In this document: piece after piece, positions 17,550 through 27,754 of the stretch
How positions within the stretch are numbered: the first letter of the stretch is position 1
Layout of the letters: the number at the start of each line of letters is the position of its first letter
Origin: UBA1014 sp964344035
GTDB lineage: Bacteria; SAR324; NAC60-12
Length of the DNA stretch: 64,000 bases
Direction of reading: 5' to 3'
Assembly (NCBI GenBank): GCA_964344035.1
Contig: CAYFLK010000005.1
Location: forward strand, 35,930 to 99,929
The notes under the pieces: model-generated
Told to the model about the DNA's origin: nothing
The model's database searches: none
What the model saw: the letters and a program-made list of their open reading frames with translations, nothing else
Position numbers and translations under genes: made by a program

Positions 17550-18641
17550 ATGCAGAAAACGTGGCAGGCGCGGTACTTCGACGGACGTCGCCCGATCAGC
17601 CATTCCGCAAGCATCCGGGTCCATCCAAACGGGGTCCACGTTCATTTCGCGGACGGACGCTCTTCCCACTGGCAAAAGGGGACTTTTGAATTCCAGCAGG
17701 AACGCGTCACGGGTCCGGCACGGCTTGTCCGAGGTTCCTTTTCCGCGGAAATTCTGGAAATCGATTCTCCGGAATTTTCCGATGCCTTTTTCCACGCTAA
17801 TCAACGGAGCGGAAGCGGCATCCGCAAACCAAGTGCGCACATGCGTTTCCTCGCGCTGACAGCAGGGCTGCTGCTGCTCGCAGTGATCCTCGGTTCGAAG
17901 TTCCAATGGGGAATTCCCTGGGCTACAGGCTGGCTGGTGAAGCTCGTGCCTGTCTCCCTTGAAGAGGAACTCGGTGATGCAGTGGTGGAAAAGTTGCTGC
18001 CGAATCGAGAGCCGTGTCAACAATCTTCTGGAGTTGAAGGGCTTGCATCGCTGGTAACACGCATTCGTCCGCAAAACTCTCAGTATCATTTCCAGGTTCA
18101 AATCATTCGTTCCCCCTTGAAAAACGCGGTGGCTTTCCCGGGGGGAAAAATATTTGTGTTCGAGGGGATGCTGCCTTATTTCCCCACACCCGAAGCATTG
18201 GCGGGCGTGCTCGCGCATGAAATGCAGCACATCGAACTGCATCACGGAACACGGAACCTGATCAGCCACCTTGCCATGTCCGGGTTATTTTCACTGGTCT
18301 CAGGAGACAGCGGCATGCTGAGCGAATCACTCATTGCAGGCGCGAAAACACTATCGATGCTGCACTACAGCCGCCGCTTTGAAACCGAAGCGGACATGGC
18401 CGCTCTTGAACAGCTGCATCTGCGTAATGTCGATCTCGAAAAAAGCCTGAATGTGTTCAGGGAGCTTGTTGAATTGAAAGGCCGGATGAAAAGTTTCCTG
18501 CCGCAATACCTTTCCACGCATCCGGAACTTTCGTCCAGATTGTCCCGCTTGGAAAAGCATATCTCCAGCTTACCGACGGGGCGGTCGCAACCGGTTCTTC
18601 CGTCCCAATCGTGGGACGCCCTCAAAAAGATATGTGGTTGA
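17550..18641 (+). CDS. M48-family zinc metallopeptidase
   Basis: A 363-residue protein. The first 100 residues form a small beta-rich domain (YFDGRRPISHSASIRVHPNG) seen in peptidases that accompany YjgN. One membrane helix follows at about 93-113, then a second hydrophobic stretch and the peptidase core with the zinc site LAHEMQHIELHHG (HExxH) and the third ligand region ETEADMAAL. Close to HtpX/BepA-type proteases; it probably degrades or matures envelope proteins together with the adjacent YjgN protein. Confidence 0.88.
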   Translation: MQKTWQARYFDGRRPISHSASIRVHPNGVHVHFADGRSSHWQKGTFEFQQERVTGPARLVRGSFSAEILEIDSPEFSDAFFHANQRSGSGIRKPSAHMRFLALTAGLLLLAVILGSKFQWGIPWATGWLVKLVPVSLEEELGDAVVEKLLPNREPCQQSSGVEGLASLVTRIRPQNSQYHFQVQIIRSPLKNAVAFPGGKIFVFEGMLPYFPTPEALAGVLAHEMQHIELHHGTRNLISHLAMSGLFSLVSGDSGMLSESLIAGAKTLSMLHYSRRFETEADMAALEQLHLRNVDLEKSLNVFRELVELKGRMKSFLPQYLSTHPELSSRLSRLEKHISSLPTGRSQPVLPSQSWDALKKICG

Positions 18642-18842
18642 TGCAGCGGAATTCCTCTGAAATATATAATCCTGCTTGCGCTCACACGTTAATTGCAATA
18701 CTATGTCAGATACAAGTGTGATGTTTAGACATAATCCCGAATTGTATTATTAACCGTGTGACTGGCGGGGCAAAGCTCTCACCAGCCGGAATTATACAGG
18801 ATCATCAAGTGAGCAAAACTATACAAAGAACTGGTTAGAACA

Positions 18843-19763
18843 ATGTCTTTTCCCACCCTCCCCGGAGTTTTAACTGCCTCCCTGACCCCCTTGACCGCGA
18901 AAGGGGAGCCGGACCTTCCGGCTTTGACCGCACATATGCACTGGCTTCTGGAACAGGGATCCGATGGCGCGGCCCTTCTTGGCAGCACGGGCGAAGCGAA
19001 TTCGCTCACGCTTGAGCAGCGACTGCAGATTATTGAACAGGCAGGCAACAGTCTGCCACAAGAACGCCTGATGCTGGGGACCGGGTCATGCTGCCTCGCC
19101 GACGCGATCCGCCTGACGAAAGCGAGTGTTGATTCCGGAGTAAACACCGTGCTGGTGCTCCCACCCTTTTATTATCGTCCGCAAAGCGATGAAGGTGTTT
19201 ACCGTTTCTTTTGCGAACTGATCGAAGCGGTCAATGAGCCGAAACTTCGCGTAGTGTTCTATCATTTCCCGCAGATGTCCGGTTACAGCTTCAGTTTTGA
19301 TGTGCTGCTCCGTCTCAGAAAAGAATACGGATTGACAGCCGCCGGTATCAAGGACAGTTCGGGAAACTGGGAAAACATGCGGGGCCTAGCAGAGCGAATA
19401 CCGGATTTTTCGGTTTACGCCGGTACGGAAAAATTCCTTTACGAACTCCTTCGCGCGGGCGGGGCGGGATGCATCACCGCTTCCGGAAACCTGACTTCTC
19501 CGGCCTGCAACAGGGTCTACCGGGCATGGAATTCCGGCAACATGGAGGCGGCGGAAAGCTCTCAACAGGAACTCACCGCACAGAGGCTGGCACTTCAGGA
19601 CCGGCCTTTTGTTTCGGGATTGAAAAGCCTGTTTGCTTTAAAGTCAGGCCGGGAAACGTGGGGGACGATGCTGCCCCCCTTCATTCCTCTGTCGGATGAA
19701 GACACCCGCCGATTTGCCTCTGAAGTCGAATCAGCAGGTGTTGAACTGGACCTCATTGGATGA
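18843..19763 (+). CDS. Dihydrodipicolinate synthase/N-acetylneuraminate lyase family protein
   Basis: Class I aldolase-type lyase of 306 residues on a TIM barrel. The pyruvate-binding loop GSTGEANSLT, the catalytic tyrosine in VVFYHFP and the Schiff-base lysine in AAGIKDSSG are all present. The tyrosine context and divergent C-terminus differ from housekeeping DapA, so the substrate may be another keto acid. The next gene is an MFS carrier starting 14 bases later, suggesting uptake and breakdown of one compound. Confidence 0.85.
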   Translation: MSFPTLPGVLTASLTPLTAKGEPDLPALTAHMHWLLEQGSDGAALLGSTGEANSLTLEQRLQIIEQAGNSLPQERLMLGTGSCCLADAIRLTKASVDSGVNTVLVLPPFYYRPQSDEGVYRFFCELIEAVNEPKLRVVFYHFPQMSGYSFSFDVLLRLRKEYGLTAAGIKDSSGNWENMRGLAERIPDFSVYAGTEKFLYELLRAGGAGCITASGNLTSPACNRVYRAWNSGNMEAAESSQQELTAQRLALQDRPFVSGLKSLFALKSGRETWGTMLPPFIPLSDEDTRRFASEVESAGVELDLIG

Positions 19764-19776
19764 GGGAGTTTCATAC

Positions 19777-21054
19777 TTGATTTCGCCTGCCGGATCTTCC
19801 GCCATTCCCGCCAACATTTTCCGGGCCTCCAGGGGCGCGCTTACCGTCCTAGGGATAGTGTGCCTGATGAACCTTGTCGCGCGCGGTTTGCTGGAAACGC
19901 ACGCGATTTTCATGCTCGCCCTCGAATCTGATTTCGGCTGGTCACGTACGGATGTATCAGGCATTTATTCGATAGCACTGCTGACTTTTGGATTCACCGG
20001 TCCGCTGGTGGGCTGGCTACTGGACCGCCTCGGCCCGCCCCGTGTATATGCCCTAGGATTGTTCCTGATCGTCTCCGCTTTCAGTTTCTCATCACATTCA
20101 CACCAGCTCTGGCAGTTGGCTCTCAGCCAGGGACTGATGCTTGGTTTCGGCATCGCCTGCCTATCCTCGGTTTCGCTGACAACATTGCTGAGCCGCTGGT
20201 TTCAACGATTTCTCAGCACCGCGATGGCATTTGCCTATGCCTCGATGGGTATCGGCGTGATGATATTTTCCCCGTTCGCGGAAAAGTTGAATTCCATGCT
20301 GGGCTGGCGGGACAGCTACCTCGTCATGACGCTGCTTGCCCTTGCGTGCATTCCGTTCGTGGGAATTCTGTTCCGCCTGCGTGCGGCGGAAGGGAACCCG
20401 GTACTGAAACGCCGCGCAGAGGAACAAAGAATCCCCCTGAGTTCCGTGAAGTGCATTTCCGTTGTACAGGCTTTAAAAAGCATAGAATTCTGGGGCTTGG
20501 CCTGGGTTTATTTCGTCACCGGGATCGGCTCCTTCACCGTCCTGCTTCAGACACCCGCTTATATGATCCAGCTCGGATATTCACCGGCATTCGCGGCAGG
20601 AGTTTATGGCGCCATCGGTTTTCTTTCCCCTGCCGGGATCATCGGCATCACACTCCTGTCACAACGCTTTGGCCGGACCCCCACAATTCTGGTCAGTTAT
20701 GCGATGAGCATTCTAGGTGTTGTCTGCCTGCTCGGTTTCGATTATACTGCATCGTTGCTGCTGTTGGGACTGTTCGTGCTTTTTTACGGCGGGACCTTCG
20801 GCTGCAGGGCCCCGGCAATCGGCGCCCTGGCAGCGGGATGTTTCAATGGTCCTTCACTGGGCAGAATATACGGTTTGATAACCGTGTTCAGCGGGATCGG
20901 CGCCTCCGCCGGAGCATATCTGGGCGGGTGGTTTTATGAAACAACGGGGCAATATCAGCTCGGGGCACTGTTCGCAATCGGCATGTTTCTCCTCGGGAAC
21001 CTGCCTTTCTGGACCGTCCCCGGTCTTGCGGGCAGACAGCCGCAAACTAGATAA
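19777..21054 (+). CDS. Major facilitator superfamily transporter (monocarboxylate-type)
   Basis: Twelve-helix carrier of about 425 residues. The MFS motif after helix 2 reads GWLLDRLGPPRVYALG, and helix 4 has LMLGFGIACLSSVSLTTLLSRWF, close to oxalate/formate and monocarboxylate carriers. I prefer a TTG start at 19777 because GAGGGAG lies six bases before it and the preceding gene ends at 19763; an ATG at 19696 would overlap that gene and add 27 residues without character. It probably moves the substrate or product of the upstream lyase. Confidence 0.87.
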   Translation: MISPAGSSAIPANIFRASRGALTVLGIVCLMNLVARGLLETHAIFMLALESDFGWSRTDVSGIYSIALLTFGFTGPLVGWLLDRLGPPRVYALGLFLIVSAFSFSSHSHQLWQLALSQGLMLGFGIACLSSVSLTTLLSRWFQRFLSTAMAFAYASMGIGVMIFSPFAEKLNSMLGWRDSYLVMTLLALACIPFVGILFRLRAAEGNPVLKRRAEEQRIPLSSVKCISVVQALKSIEFWGLAWVYFVTGIGSFTVLLQTPAYMIQLGYSPAFAAGVYGAIGFLSPAGIIGITLLSQRFGRTPTILVSYAMSILGVVCLLGFDYTASLLLLGLFVLFYGGTFGCRAPAIGALAAGCFNGPSLGRIYGLITVFSGIGASAGAYLGGWFYETTGQYQLGALFAIGMFLLGNLPFWTVPGLAGRQPQTR

Positions 21055-21073
21055 CCGCATTCACCGAAAACAC

Positions 21074-21484
21074 ATGCAGGAAAAGCTGGAAAAAGGCCGT
21101 GTTCATGAAATGATCATCTCAGCGGCTGAGGAACATTCCGCGTCGCACTACGGCAACCCCGGGGTGGACGTTTTTGCCACACCAGCTCTGGTGACGCTGT
21201 TTGAAAACGTGTGCGGAGACAGCCTGAAACCCTGCTTGCGGGAAGGACAATTCACGGTCGGCGCCCAGGTTGACATCCGGCACCTGGGTGCGACAGCGCT
21301 GGGTATGCGGATTACCGCGCGAAGTGAAATCATCGAAATAGACCGCCGTCGCGTGGTCTTCCGTGTTGAGGCCCATGATGCCGTGGAAAAAATCGGCGAG
21401 GGATTTCATGAACGATACATCCTCGATGATCTTCCTCAATTTCTGCAAAAAACCGCGCAAAAAACCGCCAACAATCCTTCTTAA
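21074..21484 (+). CDS. Hotdog-fold thioesterase (FlK-like)
   Basis: A 136-residue protein resembling the fluoroacetyl-CoA thioesterase type: HYGNPGVDVFATPALVTLFENVCGDSLKPCL, then TVGAQVDIRHLGATALGMRITARSEI and RVVFRVEAHDAVEKIGEGFHERY. The conserved Glu of LFEN and the His in RHLGAT match the family's catalytic positions. The ATG at 21074 is chosen over an upstream one at 20936 that lies inside the MFS gene. The acyl-CoA substrate is unknown; it follows the MFS gene closely. Confidence 0.83.
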   Translation: MQEKLEKGRVHEMIISAAEEHSASHYGNPGVDVFATPALVTLFENVCGDSLKPCLREGQFTVGAQVDIRHLGATALGMRITARSEIIEIDRRRVVFRVEAHDAVEKIGEGFHERYILDDLPQFLQKTAQKTANNPS

Positions 21485-21604
21485 GTCACTGAATTCCCAC
21501 TGTGCTTATTACCACTGCCTGGAAGGAACACAAATTGAATTTCAAGACAGGCTACCTCCGCGCCTGTTGCGCTTGCTTTAACCTGATTCCACCTCGGTGT
21601 TTCC

Positions 21605-22321
21605 ATGGCAGATGAACAGCTTTATCAAATCGCATATAATGATTTTTCCGAAAAGGAAATTGACCAGGCGATTTGGATCAAGGCCATGGCGCTGGCAGGA
21701 GGCGACAAGCAGCGGGCTAAATGGCATTATGTTGAATTGAGGGTGGAGCAGATGATGCGCGATCCCGCGTTGAGGAAAACCATGAAACCCGCTGTGCTCC
21801 CCTCTACATCCTCTTCAGGAGCCTTTATGATCTGGTTCGGTTTATTTTTATTCTCCGCCCTGCTCTTCATGGCCACAGGGTATGATTTCGGCAAGCTGGA
21901 CCTTAGTTCTTGGTCAGGCACGCTTTCCGGGTTTGAGGATCTCAGCAGCATCAATCATTTCCTCGATCTGCCCTCTCTGGTGATGGTCCTTGCCCCCACT
22001 GTTTTTTTCGGGATTGCAGCATCCTCCTGGACAAGCTACTGGCGGAGCTGGAGTTACCCTTTAGGCTGGCGGAAAAAAGTCGGGGAGGAGGACGCGAGAT
22101 CCACCGTGCGCTGTCTGAAGGTGATGGGAGATGTTTCGCTTGTCATGGGGATTATAGCCTCATTGATCGGCGGGTTAACAATCCTGCGGGAACTGGAATC
22201 GATAAAGCAGTTCGGTGGACCCGTGTCAGTGATGGCACTCGGGCTGTTGTATGGCATCATCTTCAAGTTGATAGCCTACGTAGCGGAAAACCGTGTCAGG
22301 AATCTCTATCTCAATTCCTGA
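21605..22321 (+). CDS. Membrane protein with MotA/ExbB-like C-terminal part
   Basis: A 238-residue protein: a soluble helical N-terminus (1-65) with several Trp and His, two membrane segments (about 73-92 and 120-142), then a loop and two more (about 175-195 and 208-228). The last part, LVMGIIASLIGGLTILRE and VSVMALGLLYGIIFKLIAYV, resembles the proton-channel helices of MotA/TolQ/ExbB. No MotB/TolR partner is adjacent, so the assignment is tentative. Confidence 0.55.
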   Translation: MADEQLYQIAYNDFSEKEIDQAIWIKAMALAGGDKQRAKWHYVELRVEQMMRDPALRKTMKPAVLPSTSSSGAFMIWFGLFLFSALLFMATGYDFGKLDLSSWSGTLSGFEDLSSINHFLDLPSLVMVLAPTVFFGIAASSWTSYWRSWSYPLGWRKKVGEEDARSTVRCLKVMGDVSLVMGIIASLIGGLTILRELESIKQFGGPVSVMALGLLYGIIFKLIAYVAENRVRNLYLNS

Positions 22322-22373
22322 GCATTTTCCCGTTTTACCGCATCCCAACTTCTTCCAATCTCAACCTTGTTTC

Positions 22374-22847
22374 ATGAACCCGAAATCGACTTTTGTCCGG
22401 GATTACCAGCCCTTCCTGGAAACGCTGTCGGGGTTGGAATTCATGAACAAAATAGCATCCGGTGAACTGCCCCAGCCACCAATCGGGCAAACCATGGGTT
22501 TCCGCCTGTGTGTTGTGGAACGGGGCCAGGCAGTGTTCGAAGGCATCCCGGAGGCACGGCATTACAACCCAATCGGCACGGTTCACGGCGGGTTTGCCTC
22601 GACCCTGCTGGATTCCGCAATGGGCTGCGCGATGCACACATATCTCGATGTGGGCGTGTTCTACACAACGCTCGAACTGAAGGTGAATCTGACCCGGCCC
22701 ATCACCGAGAACACAGGTCCGCTCCTAGCCGAAGGCCGTGTGATTCACTGCGGACGCCGCACCGGTACTGCTGACGGTCGCCTCACCGATTCCACCGGAA
22801 AACTATATGCGCACGGCGTCACCACGTGCATGATCTTCACCGCCTGA
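22374..22847 (+). CDS. PaaI-type acyl-CoA thioesterase
   Basis: Hotdog-fold thioesterase of 157 residues. It shows the PaaI signature YNPIGTVHGGFASTLLDSAMG with the HGG motif, then TTLELKVNLTRPI and the final strand HGVTTCMIF. The ATG at 22374 gives MNPKSTFVRDYQ; an upstream frame start at 22293 overlaps the preceding gene. Cargo is probably a medium or aromatic acyl-CoA. The next gene, an oxidoreductase, follows after 43 bases. Confidence 0.9.
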   Translation: MNPKSTFVRDYQPFLETLSGLEFMNKIASGELPQPPIGQTMGFRLCVVERGQAVFEGIPEARHYNPIGTVHGGFASTLLDSAMGCAMHTYLDVGVFYTTLELKVNLTRPITENTGPLLAEGRVIHCGRRTGTADGRLTDSTGKLYAHGVTTCMIFTA

Positions 22848-22890
22848 GCACCCAATTTTACCCTCCAACCAAACCGAAGGAGCAGGAGCA

Positions 22891-23910
22891 ATGAACGAAC
22901 CCGTGAACCGCAGCATCGTGCTTTTCTCCCGTCCGGTGGGAGAACCTAAAACAGAAAATTTTCGGCTCATCGAGGGGCCACCGCCATCCCCCGCTCAGGG
23001 ACAGTTTCTAGTCCGCAACCAGTTTCTCTCCCTAGACCCTTACATGCGCGGGAGGATGAGCAGCGCGCGTTCTTATGCCGTACCGGTACAGGAAGGGGAG
23101 GTAATGACCGGCGGAACCGTCGGGGAAGTCCTCGAAACCATGCATCCCGGATACAATGTGGGCGACATCGTTTGCGGATACGGCGGCTGGCAGGATTATT
23201 CGCTGCTGGACGGGGTCCGCTGCCGCAAGGTTGATCCGCAATGGCCCTCGTCTTCCACGGCTCTCGGTGTGCTGGGACTGCCGGGGGTTACCGCATACAC
23301 GGGTCTGCTGAACATCGGCCAGCCTAAAGAAGGAGAAACATTGGTCGTTGCCGCGGCCTCCGGAGCGGTCGGCTCCGCAGTCGGGCAGATCTCCAAAATC
23401 CACGGCGCCCGTGCAGTGGGTATCGCAGGAACGCGAGAAAAATGCGAATTCGTCACTGCCGAACTGGGGTTTGACGCCTGCCTCAATCACCGGGACCCGG
23501 GATGGTCCGAACAGCTGAAAACCGTATGTCCGGATGGAATCGACATTTATTTTGAAAACGTAGGCGGCAGTGTTTTCCAAACGGTGCTGCCCTTGCTAAA
23601 TGAATTCGCACGAATTCCGTTATGCGGCCTGGTTTCACACTACAACGACACAACCCTTCCACCGGGGCCCAACCTCACTCCCATGCTGATGCGTGAAGTG
23701 CTTGTCAAACGCCTCACACTGCGCGGTTTCATCGTCTGGGATTTCGCCGAACAGGAAGAAGAAGCGCTCAACCACCTCGCACGCTGGATCCGGGAAGGTT
23801 CACTGAAATACCGCGAAAATTTCATTGACGGTCTGGAAAACGCGCCCCAGGCGATGATCGGCCTGCTGAAAGGAGAGAATTTCGGCAAGCTGGTGGTCCG
23901 TATCAGGTAA
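22891..23910 (+). CDS. NADP-dependent medium-chain oxidoreductase (CurA/leukotriene B4 reductase type)
   Basis: A 339-residue zinc-free MDR enzyme that reduces the double bond of alpha,beta-unsaturated ketones or aldehydes. The N-terminus contains LSLDPYMRGRMS, diagnostic for the CurA group; the nucleotide site is VVAAASGAVGSAVGQI, followed by GIAGTREKCEF. The C-terminus FGKLVVRI is typical. An AAGGAG site precedes the ATG. It is co-directional with the PaaI gene. Confidence 0.92.
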   Translation: MNEPVNRSIVLFSRPVGEPKTENFRLIEGPPPSPAQGQFLVRNQFLSLDPYMRGRMSSARSYAVPVQEGEVMTGGTVGEVLETMHPGYNVGDIVCGYGGWQDYSLLDGVRCRKVDPQWPSSSTALGVLGLPGVTAYTGLLNIGQPKEGETLVVAAASGAVGSAVGQISKIHGARAVGIAGTREKCEFVTAELGFDACLNHRDPGWSEQLKTVCPDGIDIYFENVGGSVFQTVLPLLNEFARIPLCGLVSHYNDTTLPPGPNLTPMLMREVLVKRLTLRGFIVWDFAEQEEEALNHLARWIREGSLKYRENFIDGLENAPQAMIGLLKGENFGKLVVRIR

Positions 23911-23944
23911 CCTCGACCGCAATTACTTGGATGCATGAAAACCG

Positions 23945-25360
23945 ATGTCCATTGACCATGATCCCAAGCACAACCTGCTTTTTGCCCTGAAGAAAGAGGT
24001 CGGCCGTCACCTTTCGAAAGAGGTGCTGGGGGATTCGCTGAAGCGGATGGAGAGTGTTTTTGCAGAGTTGAAAAGCCTGTGCCGGGATGAAGAAGGGTGC
24101 GATTTAGCAATCCTGATGAAATGCTTCCGGACCGTCCACCACGGAGGAGCTCGGTTTTTCATGCCGCGGTCCCGCACAATGCTTCCGGTGAAAGAGATTC
24201 TGCGCCTGCTGCAACTCGGGTTCCGGCTCGGCAAAGTCGATGAACGCTTCGAAATCCGCATGTCCGGTCAGGAAAGGACCCCTTATTTTAATGGCCGGCC
24301 TTTGCCAAAGGATCAATGGGAGCAACCCTATCCCTGCGTGCTCAAGCATGAGGCGCTCAGCGTTTTACGCAAAGAAATGAAACAGGCTTGCGCTCAGATC
24401 GACGAAGTTCTTGCGGGAAACGAGTTGAAGTCCCAAAAGCAACTTCACAAATCGATCCGCCCGACGCTGGAGCAGCTTATGTTGGGCTTCCTGAATCCAT
24501 CAAAATCTCGGCTTGCCCGGCCTCCCCCAATCCCACTGCATGTTTCAATGCTGCGCACGCACGATGGACAGGCTTTTGAAACGGCGCTTTCGGAAAGAGC
24601 AAAAGCTGTTTTACAGAAGCAATCCGAAGGCATTGCACCTTCTCTTTTCAACCCGGAAACCTGGCAAAATTACCGGGACTTGCCAATCACATTGGTAATC
24701 CTGCTGGACATCAGCGCTTCCACCCAGGAACGGGAACTCTTTAAGGCGGCGCAGATTGGTTGTGCATCTCTGCTATCAACGCTGTGCGGAAAAATGAAAG
24801 CCGCCCAACTGCATGTCGTTGCTTACAGCGACAACCCGCAAACACCACTCACAGAACTGAGAGACTTTCTCCCACCATCCGGGACCACCAATTATGAATC
24901 TGCGTTTGCTTGCGCCCTTGAACTGATCCGTGAAGGAGGCGCCCCGGGAGTCGTCCTCAATATCACCGACGGACTTCCGGATAGCCTCGAGAAAGCGCGC
25001 AATGCCGGAGCATGGTTTCCCACCAAAAATATCGAATACGCGCAGGTCGTGTTTGGACATGCAGACAGGGTGGATGACCTGCTGCACTACCTGATGGCCC
25101 GTGAGGGCATCAGCGGGACCCCGCCAGAAGAAACCCGCTTCGGGGCGTATGTTTCCCATTTCACTTCCGTCGCCAGGGCCTGCCGGGGGAGTCAGCTGGT
25201 TCTGTGGATGATCAATGCCCTGCCGGAGGCAATGCTCTCGCTCACCGATATCAGCGTAGCGACCCAGATGCTCTTGCAGCACCCGGATCACCAGGGGTGG
25301 CTGAAAAATCTCGAAGACCAAGTGAAAACAGTGGAATACGAAAGCTGGGACCAAAAATAA
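23945..25360 (+). CDS. von Willebrand factor A domain protein
   Basis: A 471-residue cytosolic protein: a helical N-terminal half without recognised family (1-235) and a C-terminal VWA domain with a complete metal site, DISAS (DxSxS), GTTNYES (Thr) and ITDGLPD (Asp). VWA proteins of this kind often work with a MoxR-type ATPase in metal insertion or complex assembly, but none is adjacent here. Function is left open. Confidence 0.8.
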   Translation: MSIDHDPKHNLLFALKKEVGRHLSKEVLGDSLKRMESVFAELKSLCRDEEGCDLAILMKCFRTVHHGGARFFMPRSRTMLPVKEILRLLQLGFRLGKVDERFEIRMSGQERTPYFNGRPLPKDQWEQPYPCVLKHEALSVLRKEMKQACAQIDEVLAGNELKSQKQLHKSIRPTLEQLMLGFLNPSKSRLARPPPIPLHVSMLRTHDGQAFETALSERAKAVLQKQSEGIAPSLFNPETWQNYRDLPITLVILLDISASTQERELFKAAQIGCASLLSTLCGKMKAAQLHVVAYSDNPQTPLTELRDFLPPSGTTNYESAFACALELIREGGAPGVVLNITDGLPDSLEKARNAGAWFPTKNIEYAQVVFGHADRVDDLLHYLMAREGISGTPPEETRFGAYVSHFTSVARACRGSQLVLWMINALPEAMLSLTDISVATQMLLQHPDHQGWLKNLEDQVKTVEYESWDQK

Positions 25361-25395
25361 TTTCCCAATTCTATTTTGTAAAATGTTTCAGCATT

Positions 25396-27227
25396 TTATG
25401 ATGCCGAAAGAACACCGGTTTCGGAGGACTGCCATTTCCAGGGTTGGGGAGAAATAGTTCGCCCAGTGCGAAACTGTAGACCGGCGAGATGGGAATAGAG
25501 TGATGAACTCTCCAACAGGTCGTTGTGGGTCCCGACGGCTACCAGACGCCCTTCGTCCATCACCGCTATTTGATCTGCATCCATCACAGTAGCAAGGCGG
25601 TGGGCAATGACAATAGTGGTGCGGTTTTTCATCAACTGCTCCAAAGCCTGCTGAACAACACGCTCACTTTCTGCGTCAAGGGCGCTTGTCGCTTCGTCCA
25701 GCAGCAGCAACGCGGGGTCTTTGAGAATCGCTCGCCCGAGTGCGATGCGCTGACGCTGTCCCCCGGACAGGCGCACACCCTGTTCACCAAGGAAACTGTC
25801 ATAACCCGCAGGCAGTTGTTGGATGAATTCATCCGCATGCGCTGAAACCGCGGCACGCCTGATTTCCGTTTCGGAAGCATCCGGACGTCCGTAACGCAGG
25901 TTTTCCCAGACATTGGCACTGAAGAGGATCGGCTGCTGGGGAACGAGGGCAATATGCCGGCGCAAATCGGTGAGTTTCAAACTGCGCAGGTCACGTCCCT
26001 CGAGGAGGATGTTCCCGGATTGTGGGTCGTAAAAGCGCAGCAGCAAGTCCAGCAGGGTTGATTTCCCGGCGCCGGAGGGACCGACCAGGGCTAGAGTCAT
26101 TCCGGGATCAACCCGCAGGGTCAATCCATCGACCGCGGGCTGGTCCGGACGCGAGGGATAGCAGAATTTCAGGTTTTCGATGCTCACTTCTCCCTTCACC
26201 GTTTGCGGTAGCACGACAGGTTTTTGCGGATCCCTGATTTCAGATTCGGCGTCCAGCAGTTCAAGGAGACGTTCTGTCGCGCCCGCCGCGCGCTGCAGGT
26301 CTCCAAAGACTTCACTGATGAAACCGACAGAACTGGCGACGATGAAGGAGTAGAAGACAAATGCCGCGANNNNNNNNNNGTAATTCGTCCAGCCATCACG
26401 TCAAGACCACCGACCCACAGCATCCCGCAGATCGCGCCGAGCACCAGCAAGATCACCACCGACATCATAAAGGCCCGCTGCAGGATCCTTCTGATTCCAG
26501 TACGAAACGCATCTTCCGCGTGTTCGGCAAAGGCATCGGAATCGGCCTGCTGGCGGTTGTACCCCTGCACAACCTTGATGTGCAGCAGCGCCTCCCCGAC
26601 AAATGCGCCTACAGATGCGACGCGATCCTGGCTGCTGCGGGACAGCTTCCGCACTCTGCGTCCAAAAATGATGATGGGAATGATCACAAGCGGAACGGAC
26701 ACCAGCACAATGGCTGTCAACCTCGGGTTGGTCCAGAAAAGCCAGGCGATGCCGCCGAGGAACATCAACCCGTTGCGCAGCGCAATGGAAAGCGAGGAAC
26801 CGATAACCGTCTGCAGCACGGTGGTGTCAGCGGTGATGCGCGCCTGAATTTCTCCACTCAGGTTTGTTTCAAAAAAAGCCGGGTGAAGATTTATCAGGTG
26901 TTTGAACACCGCCTTGCGCAAGTCTGCGCTGACACGCTCCCCGATCCAGGAGACGAAATAGAAACGGATGAATGTGCCTCCCGCCATCAGCACCACCAGC
27001 AGCAGAAACAACTGCAGAGTTTCGGTCAGTCGGGCAGACGATCCGGTGGAAAAACCCTGGTCGATCAACAGCCGCAAACCCTGCCCCATCGAAAGCGTGA
27101 CCGCCGCGGTAAAGACGAGCGCGATTCCGGCGGCGGTGATCCGTTTCCAATAAGGTATCAGAAACGCGACTACCGGAAGCAGGCTGCGCAGGTTTTTGCT
27201 CTTTTCGCGGGAGGAGGGGTCAATCAT
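25396..27227 (-). CDS. ABC exporter with fused membrane and ATPase domains (MsbA-like), interrupted by a scaffold gap
   Basis: Half-transporter of the lipid/drug exporter type. The N-terminal membrane domain (start ATG at 27227) shows six helices and the coupling segment FETNLSGEIQARITAD; the C-terminal ATPase has Walker A GPSGAGKST, the signature LSGGQRQRIALGRAI, Walker B LLLLDEATSALD and the H-loop IVIAHR. The 10-N gap at 26370-26379 breaks the frame; the part after it (AFVFYSFIVASSVGFISEVF) joins the ATPase in one frame, so this is one gene. Related to bacterial ABCB-type exporters; the substrate is unknown. Confidence 0.88.
26370..26379. other. Scaffold gap (10 N) inside the ABC exporter gene
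   Basis: Ten ambiguous bases. The true gap length is unknown; the translated frame shifts across it, so the real missing length is not the ten shown or bases are lost at the edges. Confidence 0.95.
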
Positions 27228-27409
27228 GGAGCATCAACTTCAGAAATTATTGATCCTAAAAAAAGATGTTCTTTCAAATCCCCCATGCCACTTTTAATAA
27301 AAAGGGGATATGGAATCTTCCCACTTTGAAAAAGGAGGATAGAAGGCGATTTGGTGTGTCGGATCATTGAATATATTGTTGGTATTGATTGTTTGCCCAA
27401 AGCGCTTGT

Positions 27410-27754
27410 TCATTCTTTCAGAGCAAGGTGGATTTTGATGGCCACGTCAATCTGGCGCATCCAGCGGTCAGGCAATCTTCCAATGAAATCCCTTACCCTT
27501 GACTTGTCAACAGTCCGCATTTGATTTGCCTTGGCCTTGGAGTCCGACTGAAGCTTGGCCACCCCTTCAGGAATCAGCACCTCAAAGGGATAGGTTTTTT
27601 TGTGTTGAATCTTGCTGGTCAAAGGGATGATGGTTACCAGTCCTGAAAACTCGTTGCTAACGTCATTCGAAACTATCACTGCCGGAAGGGTTTTCCTGAT
27701 CTCATGGCCCTTGGCCGGATCAAGGTTTATCCAGAAGATATCACCCCTCCTCAA
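27410..27754 (-). CDS. MazF/PemK-type mRNA endoribonuclease toxin
   Basis: Type II toxin that cleaves mRNA at specific sites. From a TTG start at 27754 the protein has 114 residues beginning RRGDIFWINLDPAKGHEIRKTLPAVIVSND, with the catalytic Arg in that N-terminal loop, a second conserved segment VTIIPLTS and ANQMRTVDKSRV. No ATG in this frame gives a family-like N-terminus. It overlaps the antitoxin gene by 14 bases, the usual coupled arrangement. Confidence 0.88.
   Translation of the reverse strand: MRRGDIFWINLDPAKGHEIRKTLPAVIVSNDVSNEFSGLVTIIPLTSKIQHKKTYPFEVLIPEGVAKLQSDSKAKANQMRTVDKSRVRDFIGRLPDRWMRQIDVAIKIHLALKE

Noticed and set aside
26361..27329. 322-codon plus-strand ORF across the ABC exporter
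   Set aside because: Antisense to the exporter membrane domain and runs through the N gap; low-complexity H/Q/R composition.
27255..27345. CCCCC/GGGG inverted words as a mobile repeat or terminator
   Set aside because: Pairing is poor and the loop long; no second copy seen in the window.
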